64,000 bases of DNA from Delphinus delphis (taxonomy: Eukaryota > Chordata > Mammalia > Artiodactyla > Delphinidae). The stretch spans positions 50,620,006-50,684,005 of the forward strand of contig NC_082684.1 in NCBI RefSeq assembly GCF_949987515.2. Reading direction: 5' to 3'. The translations under genes and the position numbers were made by a program. Below are positions 34,125 to 45,112 of the stretch, piece by piece. The notes beneath the pieces were generated by a model, which was given only the letters and a program-made list of their open reading frames with translations, had not been told where the DNA came from and ran no database searches. Position 1 is the first letter of the stretch, and every line of letters starts with the position of its first letter.

Positions 34125-34485
34125 TGCATAACAAATTACTCTTAAACTTAGCAGCTGAAAGAATGAACATTTATCATCTCACAGCTTCTGTGAGTTAGGA
34201 TTTCGGGAGTGGCTCAGATGGTGGATCTGACTCATGGCGTCTCTCATGAGGCTGCAGTCATCTGAAGGCTCAACTGGGGAAGGGCCTGCTTGTAAGCTCA
34301 GCCATGTGCTTGTCAGCCGGCCTTCGTTCCTCACTGGTTGTTGGCCAGAGACTTCAGTTCCTCACAATGTGAGCGTCTCATAGCCTGTCTGAGTGTCCTC
34401 ACGATGTTTCCCCCAGAGTGAGTGATCGAAGACAGTGAGAGCCCAAGGCAGAAGCCACCGCCGTTTATAACCTAATCCCAGGAGT
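34125..34485 (+). repeat. Ancient LTR-like repeat (family D-like)
   Basis: The opening 'gcataacaaattactcttaa' and 'acatttatcatctcacagct', then 'gaggctgcagtcatctgaag', resemble an old LTR with the same opening theme as the block at 20720. Family name unknown. Confidence 0.5.
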
Positions 34486-34519
34486 GAGTCCCATCTTATC
34501 TGCTATATTCTTTCCTTTT

Positions 34520-34730
34520 CTTCCAGTTCTATTAAAATATAATTGACATCCAGCACTGTGTAAGTTTGAGGTGTACAGCGTAATGATTTGATTTACATCC
34601 ATCATGAAGTGAATATCATAGGAAATTTACTGAACATCTATCATCTCATATAGTACAAAATTAGAGAAATAGAAAAAAAAATTTTTTTCTTGTGATGAGA
34701 ACCCTTAGGATTTACTTTCCTAACATGTCT
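34520..34730 (-). repeat. Old L1 3' fragment
   Basis: Antisense L1 3' sequence: 'attaaaatataattgacatc', 'gtgtaagtttgaggtgtaca' and 'tttcttgtgatgagaaccct'. Diverged, no duplication seen. Confidence 0.75.
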
Positions 34731-35544
34731 GCTCTATGCTCTTGGTCATATAGACCAACCTCCACCCAGCGCAAGAAGGGGCTCTGCCAGCATGTGAATA
34801 CCAGGCTGCAGGGATCCCAGGTGACCTCTTGGAAAAGAGAGAAGAGGGGAAGAGGGTCATGCACTGATAGAGTTCATGGTGTGAACTGGCTAATGAGGAA
34901 CTCTTACGTCAACTAGTCAAGTGTCTTTCACAAGTCAGCATCTCTGATCCTCCTCTCTGGGCCCTTCCTGTAAAGTCAGGTGTTTGAACTAGCATGATCT
35001 TTAGGTTCTGTAATGTCTGCAATTCTAGTCATTTGAGGTTGGTGAGGAGAAGAGTGAAGAAGGGAAAGAGTAGGAAGAGAAAGGAACCTGGGTCTCATGA
35101 AGCAGCCCCAGGGCCTAAGCCCTGAGCTGGCTCTAAGCCCAGGGTGGATGCAAGTCCTACCATTTGCTGAGCATGGAAATGGGAATGGGAAGCTCTAATT
35201 TAATGGCTACTGCCCTGTTTCCCTGAGGTTTTTAGACCTACTTCTGTGCAAGAGCCAAACAGAGATAACTCTGAGGGTACTCTGAGCCTGGGGAGAGGGC
35301 TCCCCTAGTTTCCAGCTGGTGCTGGTTTGTGTGTAAATAGATGATGGCTCCTTATTGTGTAAATGTATTTCAGAGTGGAGTGCAGCCGCCCTGGTACCTG
35401 TCTCCAGGGGAGCGGCTATCGGGACCATCATTGCTTCATATTTCACATCTTGCCCAGCCATTACAGACCCTTCTACCCATGCGTGATGGTTCCACTGGAC
35501 TTTGGGGAGCATGTCACCCAGTAGGCACCCCGGGAACCTTGACG
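34731..35544. other. Non-coding stretch, nothing recognised
   Basis: Unique sequence between two L1 fragments. The frame at 35207-35512 (minus, 101 codons) has no known domain. Confidence 0.45.
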
Positions 35545-35880
35545 TGGGAAGGCTTTTTTAGCTTTTCATCACTGAGTATCATGTTGGCTGTGGGTTTGTC
35601 ATAAATAGCTTTTATTATGTTGAGAAATGTTCCCTCTATACCCATTTTGGTAAGGGTTTTGATCATAAGTGGTTGTTGACTTTTATCAAATGCTTTTTCT
35701 GCATCTATTGAGATGATCATGGGGTTTTTGTCTTTTCTTTTGTTGATGTGGTGTATCACATTGATTGATTTGTATATAATGAACCATCCTTGTGACCCTG
35801 GGATGAATCCAACTTGATCATGGTGTATGATCCTTTTTATGAGTTGTTGGATTCAGTTTGCTAATATTTTGTTGAGACTG
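35545..35880 (-). mobile_element. L1 ORF2 reverse-transcriptase fragment
   Basis: The minus strand encodes the reverse-transcriptase core of L1 ORF2p: a stretch with [12 protein letters not shown] (finger/palm region before the catalytic motif) and then [14 protein letters not shown]. Only about 110 codons remain. Neither the YXDD motif region, the endonuclease nor the 3'UTR is present, so it is a dead internal fragment. It resembles relatively recent L1 because the frame is open over most of its length. Confidence 0.93.
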
Positions 35881-37204
35881 GGAACCGTGATGTGAAAGTG
35901 TCCTTGAAAGTCTTTGATGGGGCTGGTCCCAGTTTGGGGAGCTACCTGCTGAAAGAGCAGGGCCAGGCTTCACTCGATCAACTTGCCTTCCTTTCTTTGG
36001 GTTCAGCACAGGGAAATAACAGTTCCTCAGAACCAGATGCATGGACTTTTGCAGTTTTTGAGCTGAAAGACCTGTTCTCAGAGATGAGTTATTCTACTTC
36101 AGTAACTGTCTTGGGCATTCTCTGGAAGCTCCCAGGCTGTATGATTACCCATGTAATTTCTTGGCGTGGTTGGTGACACTTGAATCATTCCAGGAGACAT
36201 CCCAGGTGTTTATTCCCAAATGCTGAGATTTATTCCTCAAGTTTTGAGCTGTTTCTTCGGGAAAGCTTCCAGTTTTGTGGTTCTCGTTATAAAAGCAGAA
36301 ACTTTCATTGCTTCAGGAAGCCCCCAGGGCTAAGGGGGAATTGTCAAAGACTGTCAGACCTGCAAGCAGATCATCTATACTCCCGCAGAGCTGGGGTAAC
36401 GCAGCCAGGTGGAGGAGCAGTTGGGTTCTGGTTAAGCCAAAGAGACGAAATGCTAGGTCCTCAGCAAGCTCTCCTTCTGAGAAAAATCAGTTAAGCCTGT
36501 TTGGAAAGAAAGAGCATTATTGAAACAGCCTGGCAACATCAGGCTGTTCTCAGTGCATTCTACTACACTGAGAACATCTGTCCTGACATTTCAGACAAAA
36601 GGTCTGGAGCTGTGTGCTGCCATCTGAATTGACTTGGGGTTAAGTAAATATTGTGTTTCTGTATCATGAGTCATAAGGCTCTGTCCCTTGGACCAGAGCC
36701 ACCCTCATGAAGACCCATTTCCCAACTCTGGATATAGCTCTCCAGGACTGGGACCCCTCATCTGGCCAAGCTCCTCCCAGATTTAACACTCACCTTCTTT
36801 CTTTCTTCCCTTCTCTTCTTTTCCCTTCCCTTGCCTTCTTTGGTCTCAAAAGGATATTAAGTGATTCCAGGTTTGGGAGTTTGGAACATGCTTAAAACCA
36901 GAATCTAAGACATAAATGGGGTTTTACAGGACATCTAGTTCAGCCTCTCCCCTAGTTCAGAAATCTTCAGAGATCTGGCCTCTGGAAGACACTTTATGAT
37001 AGGGACAACCCTAGAGCGCAAAGCAATTCATTCTCTTTGGACGGCTCTATTATGGCGGAATCCATTTTCATATTGACTTTCTTATACTGAAGTCGGCCTC
37101 TCTGAAACTTACTTGTGTTGACTCTTATTTTGCCTTCTGGGGCAATCTAGGCTACAGCTACTTCTTCTCCATAGCAGCCTTCAGATGTCTGAAGAAAATT
37201 GCTG
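35881..37204. other. Non-coding stretch, nothing recognised
   Basis: Unique sequence with a C/T-rich run at 36790-36840. Chance frames only. Confidence 0.5.
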
Positions 37205-37335
37205 TGAGGCAGGGTGATGTAGCCAAAGTGTACAGTCTGGATCTGGTTTGAGTCCCAGGTCTGCCACTATTGGTTAAGTCCCCTAACCTCATCTGCAAGT
37301 AGGGGTGGTACCCACTGTATACAGCGGTATGCTGG
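37205..37335 (+). repeat. MIR
   Basis: Sense MIR core: 'ggtttgagtcccaggtctgc', 'cactattggttaagtcccct', 'cctcatctgcaagtaggg'. Ancient. Confidence 0.7.
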
Positions 37336-37548
37336 AACCAGATATTGAGCGTGTCTCCTCTTACAGCTGTGCCCAGTGATCTCATGTTGGTCGCTTAAAA
37401 TGAGCCACGGGGGGAGTATTTACACCACGGAAATTGGCAAATGGCATATGTAGCTCAGGGTTTTTTGTTGGTTTATTTTTTGTTTTACCAGCACACCACT
37501 GACCATCTCTCGACTTAGTGATAAGGATCAATTAACATAGTGCAAGTA

Positions 37549-37758
37549 GGGGCTTCCCTGGTAGCGCAGTGGTTGGGAGTCTGCCTGCTGATGCAGGGGA
37601 CACGGGTTCGTGCCCCGGTCCGGGAAGATCCCACATGCCGCGGAGCGGCTGGGCCCGTGAGCCATGGCCGCTGAGCCTGTGTGTCTGGAGCCTGTGCTCT
37701 CAACGGGAGAGGCCACAACAGTGAGAAGCCCGCGTACCGCAAAAAAAAAAAAAAAAAG
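37549..37758 (+). mobile_element. Young tRNA-derived SINE (CHR-type, GC-rich)
   Basis: Head 'ggggcttccctggtagcgca', B box 'gggttcgtgccccgg', body 'gccgcggagcggctgggccc', end 'cgcgtaccgc' plus poly(A). A perfect 12-bp target duplication, 'atagtgcaagta', lies at 37537-37548 and 37759-37770. Confidence 0.97.
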
Positions 37759-37839
37759 ATAGTGCAAGTAAATATCCTGTGTGAACTATAAAGTCTATAG
37801 AAATAATAGATATTATTTATTTGGATAGACTGTTACAAA

Positions 37840-38345
37840 ATAGTCCCCAGTGAATCACACTCCTGAATTCACACTGTTGCATGGTCCCTTTCCACATTAT
37901 ATCTGGGCTGGTCTCGTGATGCGCTTGGTTCAGTACAATGTGACAAAAATTCCAGTCCTGGGCATTAAAGACAAGACAAGACACTTTCACTGTCTTGCTG
38001 TCCTGAGAAGCCATGACGCCCAGGCTAGCCTCCTTGAGGATGAGAGGCCTTGTGGAGAAGGAGGATGAAAGAGCTTGAGGGGTGCGGCCAGTCCACAGCC
38101 ATTCTGACCATTTCAGTTAAGGCGACAGACGCGTGAGTGAAGCAGGCACGGCCCTTCCAACCCCCGTCAACCTGCCAGCGGGCTGCGAATGCATCAGTGA
38201 GCCCAGGCCACGCCACTGCACCACACGGGGCAGAGAAAATCTCTCCAACCCAGACTGCAGAATTGTGAGCAAGTGAATGGCTATTGTTGGTTTAAGACAC
38301 TCAGTTTTACGTGTGGTTTATAAACAGTGATAGATGACTCATTAT
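37840..38345 (+). repeat. MaLR/MLT1-type LTR
   Basis: The order of phrases is that of a diverged MLT1-like LTR: 'gggctggtctcgtgatgcgc', 'agacacttt', 'ctgcagaattgtgagcaagt', 'ttggtttaagacactcagtt', end near 'gatagatgac'. No internal sequence. Confidence 0.72.
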
Positions 38346-39545
38346 AGTTACTATCCTATCAGGCCCCTCCATGTCTTCTCTTGTCCGAGTTAAGCTTTCC
38401 CAGATCTCTGGCTGGGCTCCATTCACCGCTCCTGGGATGGACACGCTGCTGGCTCCCAGTGCTCTGACCGAGCAGAGGCTGGGCCGCCTGCTCTCTGCTC
38501 TGGATCTTAGATAATCATCGCAGCGGAGGGTGAGCCAGAGCTCCTGGCACTTGCAGTTCACTCTGTGAGCTCATTCTCAGCCTTTGCGGTCAACTTAAAC
38601 CCCCAGGCTGTGAAACTACGCTCTCCTATCTTGACATCTTTTTAAGTACAAAGTTTATAGCCATCACCATTAAACTGTTTCACTTTCGACATTGTTATTT
38701 CAGCCTTTCGAAATCTGGACTCCAGTTTGATTTTAAATTTTGCCGTGACTGTAGCCTTTCCTTCCATGCACACATTCACCCGCCACACCCAAACACACAT
38801 ATATCCAGACACACGCAGAGCGAATACACACGAACACACATGCACGTAACAAAAGACAGAAACTCATTTCAGTGTTCACAGCAGCTGCCAGTCTTCCTAA
38901 CAGTCATGACCCTTCACGGACAGCCTTCTGTCCTCTTCCCAGTCTCATCTCCTCGTCACTCCCTGTTTCAGTAGGAGAATCCACAGCTCTAACTGTGATG
39001 TAACCAAGTAGGGATTATTTTTCTCAGGCGACAAGAAGGTCAGAGGTAGGGCCTCCAGGACTAGAACAGAGGCCCCTTGGTGTCATCAGAGATCAGGCTT
39101 CTTCTGTGCTCTTTTGCCACCTTCACGACATTCTCGTGGTCTCCAGATGGCTGTTCCATGCCTGAGTGTTGCCTACGGGATCCAGGCAGGAATGAAACAG
39201 GAAGGGGGAAAGGCAAAAGGCAAAAGGCAAGGGACACAGAGCCTGTTCCCTTTTACCAGGAAAACAACAGCTCTCCTGGAGGCCCTACCCGGGGGACTTC
39301 TAGTTACATTCATGGGCCAGAACTGGGTCACGTGGCCACCCCAGCTATGACGGAAACTGGGAAGGCAAATATTTGTACCTGGGCACATGGTCACCCTGAG
39401 AAAAAGACCTGGGGTTCTGTCAATAAGAGAGAAACGGAGAATGAATAATGAGTGGGGAAATAGCAGGCTTTGCACATTCTCCCACACATACTAGGAGTTG
39501 TCAACTTTGAGCGCCAGGCACATGCCAAGTTTATTGAAAAAAGGT
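38346..39545. other. Non-coding stretch with CA-rich tract
   Basis: An imperfect CA-rich tract spans 38768-38848. At 39205-39225 a seven-base unit is repeated ('aaaggcaaaaggcaaaaggc'). Otherwise unique, with no gene recognised. Confidence 0.5.
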
Positions 39546-40025
39546 TATGGGAAATGAGGAGATGTGGTAGATTGCAAAAAGCCCTAAAATCCTCCCTTCC
39601 TGTGTAGATAACTCTTTTCAGTGAGTCTAGCTTGTCCTGTGACTTGCTTTGACCAGTAGGACGTGGCAAAGTGATGTTACGCGACTCCCTGGCTCACACC
39701 AGGGAGTGTGAGCTTTTTTTTTTTAGCTTTTATTCTTGCCCCCTTAGAACTCAGTGCTACAGATGAAGTCTCAGAGCTCCTAGGAGGAGAAGCCAGGTAC
39801 AGAGAGAGGCCCAGCCAGCACCGACCACCAGCCGTGGGCATGAGGCCATCTTAGACAGGACTGTCCGGCACCCCCCACCCCACCCCCTGCCAAGTATCTC
39901 GACGGCAGCTGCAAAAGAAACCCCAGGAGAAGCCCCTTGCTGAGCTCAGCCCCAATGGCTGACCCACAGAATCATGAGCAAATAAGCTGGTTGTTACTTA
40001 AGACACTAAGTTTTGGTGGGTAATG
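39546..40025 (+). repeat. MaLR/MLT1-type LTR
   Basis: Recognised by 'gctttgaccagtaggacgtg', 'gttacttaagacactaagtt' and 'acccacagaatcatgagcaa', in MLT1 order. A T-rich tract (39713-39724) interrupts it. Confidence 0.72.
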
Positions 40026-40237
40026 AAATGGATCATGCGTTTGTGGCATGCAGGTAGAACGGATATCGGTGGTGGTGTTGGATTCCTGGATGGATTTGGA
40101 TCCGGTTTTCAAACTTTGTTCTTAGGAGCCCTGCATCGAGGGCCACAGGGCAGCCGATCTAACCACTTCCCATCCCCACCCTCACTTCATCCAGGGCGCC
40201 TTGCCTTTGTCTGTTTTGCAGATTTGGATTCTGTGTA

Positions 40238-40379
40238 ATTTTTTTTTTGCGGGGGGGGGCGGGGCGGGGTGGCCGCGCAGCGTGGCACGTGGGATCTTAG
40301 ATCCCCAACCAGGGATCGAACCTCTGTCCCCTGCAGTGGAAGCGCAGAGTCTTAACCACTGGACTGCCAAGGAAGTCCC
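40238..40379 (-). mobile_element. tRNA-derived SINE (short form)
   Basis: The reverse complement begins 'gggacttccttggcagtcca' and 'gtggttaagactctgcgctt'. It ends with 'gcgcggccac' and a C-rich run before the A-rich tail (40238-40249 as T). A strongly G-rich 'gcgggggggggcggggcggg' at 40249-40268 lies between tail and body. Confidence 0.87.
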
Positions 40380-40608
40380 AAGATTTTATTTGTTTAAGGA
40401 AGTTTAAATAAGCCCTCAATTGGATCATCTCTAAGTTTCCTTTAACTCAAAAATGTTAAAGAGTTTTTAACAGGCATAGAGTTTTACTTATTTTGAAGTT
40501 GTGCTCCCACCCCCTTTCTGTTCCTTCTTCTTTCATAGTATCTCATTTACCACCCATCACATTTCATCATGAGGACACTTGATATTCCTTCGGTCACTTG
40601 CACCAAGT

Positions 40609-40808
40609 NNNNNNNNNNNNNNNNNNNNNNNNNNNNNNNNNNNNNNNNNNNNNNNNNNNNNNNNNNNNNNNNNNNNNNNNNNNNNNNNNNNNNNNNNNNN
40701 NNNNNNNNNNNNNNNNNNNNNNNNNNNNNNNNNNNNNNNNNNNNNNNNNNNNNNNNNNNNNNNNNNNNNNNNNNNNNNNNNNNNNNNNNNNNNNNNNNNN
40801 NNNNNNNN
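40609..40808. other. Assembly gap (200 N)
   Basis: Exactly 200 undetermined bases, a round length that suggests a placeholder rather than a measured gap. Open frames crossing it are meaningless. Nothing can be said about its content. Confidence 0.99.
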
Positions 40809-41299
40809 CTTTCAACTGAAAAGGCGGACTTATAAGAACTCAGAGCATGTAAAGAGTGATTATGAAAGTTTTAAGCCTTTTTTGTGTTATTGACTTTGAG
40901 CTATTTTGTTGATCCTTTATTGTTTAGTTAATTGAATCTATAATTCTTTTTTTTTTTTTTCAAAAGAGACCCTGAGTCAGAATAGCCCTCTCAGGGTCAG
41001 ACAATAGTAGAGAGCAGGAAGCCAGGCAGGTGCTGTCACCAGGACTGCTCTAGATGCCCCCGAAGTGGTCATACGTTACCGCTGTCTACCTGAACCACTC
41101 CTCCGCCCAGTAGATGTGGTACAGGGCGGCTGTCCGTCACAGTACCCACCTCCCATACCCACCAAATATGAACCACCAGCAGTCTCCTAGCCACCTGACA
41201 ATGCAATTGGCTCAGGGGACATGCTGGCCTTTCTTGCTGCCTGTGTGGATCATGCTCTGTGTAAACTCCAGGATTTGCTGCCCTTGAGCTGTGCAGTGA

Positions 41300-41408
41300 A
41301 AACGTGCACAGCCATAGCATGGGTGTACATCCAGAGCCTGTGGGTACTGCCATAGCATGGGGTATAACCATAGCTTGAGGGTATAACCACAGCATGGGGG
41401 TACAAGCA
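41300..41408. repeat. Degenerate minisatellite, ~20-bp unit
   Basis: Four or five imperfect copies of a unit like 'gccatagcatggggtataac' run in tandem: 'agccatagcatgggtgtaca', 'tgccatagcatggggtataa', 'accatagcttgagggtataa', 'accacagcatgggggtacaa'. They create short repeats in the minus-strand frame. No function known. Confidence 0.75.
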
Positions 41409-41560
41409 TGGACTCCGGAGCCAGACTGCCTTGTTTCAAATTCTGGTTCTACCAGTTCATAGCTGTGTGGCCTTGGGAAAGCAGCTTAACTTATCTGTAC
41501 CTCAGTTTCTTCATTTGCATCGGAGGTATTAATGGAACCTAAATCATAGGCTTTTTTTTT
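41409..41560 (+). repeat. MIR
   Basis: A clear sense MIR: 'tggactccggagccagactg', 'caaattctggttctaccagt', 'gctgtgtggccttgggaaag', 'cctcagtttcttcatttgca'. One of the best preserved MIRs in the window. Confidence 0.88.
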
Positions 41561-43095
41561 TTTAAACAGGGATAAGTTACTGTTTGTGACCTGCTTAGAA
41601 CAATGACCAGTTACTTAAGTGCTGGATTCAAAAGAAAACATCTTGCATCTGTAAAACACACAACCCACGTGAGGCCAGCATTCTTTCCTGGGATTGATTT
41701 TCAGAAGTAGAGAAAAGCAGCTCTTTTTTCTACTGGGATTTCTAAATTGGGGCTTCTGGTGGCCATGATCCTCACCACGTGGCAAAGGATGTCTGCTGAA
41801 AGAGAATGAGGGCAACAGGCAAGGATACAGGGAGACAAGCAGAAAGGCGAGCAGGGGAGAGCCCTGCAGGCTGGAACAGCCGTTGCTGTGGCTCCTACAG
41901 TCCTTCGGCGCCTTAGGTCAGGGGCTCCAAATTCAAATGCCAGCAGGAGCCTGGCGGTCCAGGGTGGAAAAATCCCTTTTAATGGCAAAGGGAACACTGA
42001 GAAATCTTCCTCGACTGTGAGAAAAACAGTCGTGCAAGTTCAGGGTCAGTAGCACCTGGCTGCATGTGAGGGACGTCTCGGGCGTGGAGCGGAGAGTGAA
42101 GAACTGTCAGGCCTGCACTCTGTGTAACCAGCATAGACCATTTTGCCACGAGAGCCCAGTATAGAATATCCTTGATTTTTTTCTTTTCTCTAAAAGAAGA
42201 CGTAAATCTGTGACTCTCCGAGTCCATAAACGTTGGATCAGTTTTTTGTTTTTTACAATATTGTGCAACACATCTGCAAGCGAACGTGTCCCCCAGGTTG
42301 CTAGTTATCACCGTAGCAGTCCAGTTCCAGGGTCTCTGCCTGAAATCTAAATAGAACCAATGTCCTGGGACTCCAGGTCTGGGGTTCAACCTCTGGCAAA
42401 GCATTCCCTGCTCCACCCACACGTCAAAGCTGGCTCTGTGTAAAGGGATTCCCCATAGTCCTACGGATCAATCCATTCCTCCCCACTGTCCTAACCTCCT
42501 CCCTTTGGCTTCTTGCCCCCAGGCTGTATTTTTTTCTGTATGGGGGCAGGGGTGTGGTACTGATGGAGGAGGTCTGCCAGCCAAAGGTAAACCCACAGCA
42601 GTTGGATGCTCCGGTGTTACTTGGGTTTTCATAGCTCCTGTAGCTGGAACCTGGGTGCCCAGGGCCTACAGCAAGAACATTCAGGGCCAACCTGGCAAGT
42701 GACAGAGGGAAGCTTTTCTGGAAGTCTCTGAGGGCAGGTCCATGGTGGCAGCCATCCAAGACCTCTGCTTCTGTCTAGCTGAATCATCAGCCCTGCTCCA
42801 CTGAAACACTTAGAACAGGACAGAGTAAGGGGAAATGGCTACTTTAATGTGGGAAAAGCAAGTAGGGATTTCGGGCTCTCCTTGGAAGACTCTTTTTCTG
42901 CACTCTTCTTCTGGAAAGTGAGCCGTAGGAGGAGAAGCCTCTTGTACGCTCTAGCTTTTGTTGGTGCAGACAAAAAGAACCAAGAGGTAATTCTCAAGAA
43001 ATACTCCAAGGGTTTTTAGAGACAGGGATTGTTTCTATGTGAAAATGAGAAGAGATCCTTAGACGCCTTTCAGAATACAATTATTATTATTATTA
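41561..43095. other. Non-coding stretch, nothing recognised
   Basis: Unique sequence. The minus frame 41979-42422 (147 codons) is the longest repeat-free frame nearby but matches nothing I recognise, and no splice sites or Kozak-like start were convincing. Confidence 0.45.
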
Positions 43096-43298
43096 TTTTT
43101 TTTTTTGCGGTACATGGGCCTCTCACTGTTGTAGCCTCTCCTGTTGCGGAGCACAGGCTCCGGACGCGCAGGCTCAGCGGCCATGGCTCACGGGCCCAGC
43201 CGCTCCGCGGCATGTGGGATCTTCCCGGACCGGGGCACGAACCCGTGTCCCCTGCACCAGCAGGCTGACTCTCAACCACTGTGCCACCAGGGAAGCCC
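43096..43298 (-). mobile_element. Young tRNA-derived SINE (CHR-type, GC-rich)
   Basis: A T-rich start follows a (TTA)n run, then 'gcggtacatgggcctctcac', body 'cagccgctccgcggcatgtg', and end 'ccaccagggaagccc'. The target duplication is obscured by the (ATT)n/(T)n at the left. The plus-strand 164-codon frame 43144-43638 begins inside this SINE and is not a gene. Confidence 0.93.
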
Positions 43299-44934
43299 TG
43301 GAATAAAATTAGATGAGAGAGGAAGCAAAGGACATGAGCAGTTAATGCTCCGCCACGCCATTTTGGAGAACCTAGAGGGGCTTTCTTGGAAGCAGCCTCC
43401 AGAGGCTTCCCTTGACGACCCAGCAGCTGCTCTGTCCAGGGCACACACATTTAACTTCATTCACCTGGTGACTCTGGGGGGTGTGGCCCGGTACCTGAGA
43501 GGCCAGGTATTCTTGACTGGTCTCACCAAGGCAGACTTCCTCTCATTTATCGCTAAAGGACTTCTGAGATTTGCAAATGCTGAGTCCAGAAGAGAGAGAT
43601 TAAGGCAGCACTTGGAACCCTCTAAGGTTTTACCCTAATTTAGAATCAGCAAGGATATGAGCACCTGGGCAGCAGGCTGTTGCTCTGCTCCCTTCTCTCA
43701 TCTTGATCGGTCTAAATCCCTCACACAGGGCCTGGCTTCAATGCATGCTCCAAGAAGGCTGCTGAACTGAATTGGAGTAAGAGGCACAGGAAATGAATTC
43801 ATTCATTCATCTGTTTGTTCATTAAGTGCTTCTGCACGCTGAGCACTGTGCCGTTGGAGTGGTTTCAGGCCCCCAGTGGGAACTCCGTGTGAAGGGCACG
43901 CCTGGAGCTGTGCGCCTCAGCACAGCACTGGATTTATGCCCCTCCTTTACTGGAGCAGAAACACTGAGCTCATGGCAAACTAGAAAACTGCAGGTGGGCC
44001 CCAGGGATACAGACATTGTTGCTGCTGAGGACACAGCTTCACAGGGGATGTGTCCACGAGTCAGGGAAGTTCAGCCCACCTCCTGCCAGGATTTGGGAGC
44101 ATGTCAGAGTCTAGGCGGAGCCAGCCAACAATCTAGATTCTTAATTCCTTGACATTCCAGGAAAGTTCCTGTAATTCCTGCAATATTCACCTGCTCTGTA
44201 TCATGGTCACCTTTTCCCAGGGTCTCAGCCTGCTTTCTCCTTGAACTTCACCATCTCACTCCCTAAGCGTTGCCTTCTGCCCTGCCAGCTTTCCCTGCCT
44301 TTTGAGACTATACCAGTCCCTCTTCCTGGTCCTTTTGCTTCTGCTCTATAACTTCCCCACCCGCTCTAACTTCACCCGATAGTGGTGTGGGGAGAGTTGG
44401 ACCACTGGAACTGTGCTTTCCAGCATGTTCAATTCTTTGCACCCCAGGTCTTACCCCTACCCCTACCAGGGAAATCTCACACACAGCTTCCTGGTTTCTA
44501 ACTTCAGCTGAGTCCTCAGATCCTTTAAAATAACTAGCGACACTTGGAAGGAGGGACCTAGGATGAGGGGTGAAGTGGTGGGAATGGATGAGCTCAGCCA
44601 GACACAGAAGAAGGGAGAAAGGGGTGCATGCTCGGTAATGTCAAAGGCTGCAGAAGGACTGGCTAGAATGAGAACTGAGGAACTGAGGAAAGGCTATTGG
44701 GATTGACCGTTACATCTCAGATGATCTTCGTAGGGGCTGTTTCTGCAGAGGGTGAATGCAGAAGGCGGACTGCAGCAGGCTGAGGAGTGAATGGGAGAGG
44801 AGGAAGTAGACACAGGAAAAGGAACTTCTTGAAAGGAATTTGGCTGGGAAGGGGAGGAGAGTTTTCAACAGCCTGAGTACAAGTGAGGTTCAGAGTATTA
44901 GAGGCAGATGAACCTGGAGTGAGCCCTAGTTTCA
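43299..44934. other. Non-coding stretch, weak old repeats
   Basis: The part 43795-43870 ('tgaattcattcattcatctg', 'cacgctgagcactgtgccg') is a MIR/L2-like remnant. Otherwise unique, with no gene recognised. Confidence 0.45.
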
Positions 44935-45112
44935 TCACTTGGCAATTGCTTGAGCTTGGGAATGAATGTCACTGAATTCCCTGAAGCCTCGGTTTCCTCA
45001 TCTATAAATGGAAAGGATATCTCCTACTTCACTGGGTTGGTGTGAGGATTAACCAAGGTAAGGCAGGTAAATCACCAGGCACCTGGCATATAGCAGGTAC
45101 CCGGATCACCGT
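44935..45112 (+). repeat. MIR
   Basis: Sense MIR: 'cctcggtttcctcatctata', 'ttggtgtgaggattaaccaa', 'ccaggcacctggcatatagc'. Ancient. Confidence 0.85.

Noticed and set aside
40569..40893. Open frames across 40.6-40.8 kb
   Set aside because: They consist of undetermined residues from the 200-N gap.
41979..42422. 147-codon minus-strand open frame with Cys-rich stretch
   Set aside because: Repeat-free, but no family resemblance, splice sites or supporting context. A frame of this size is expected by chance in 64 kb.
43144..43638. 164-codon plus-strand open frame
   Set aside because: Its first third is the antisense of a GC-rich SINE, and the rest matches nothing known.
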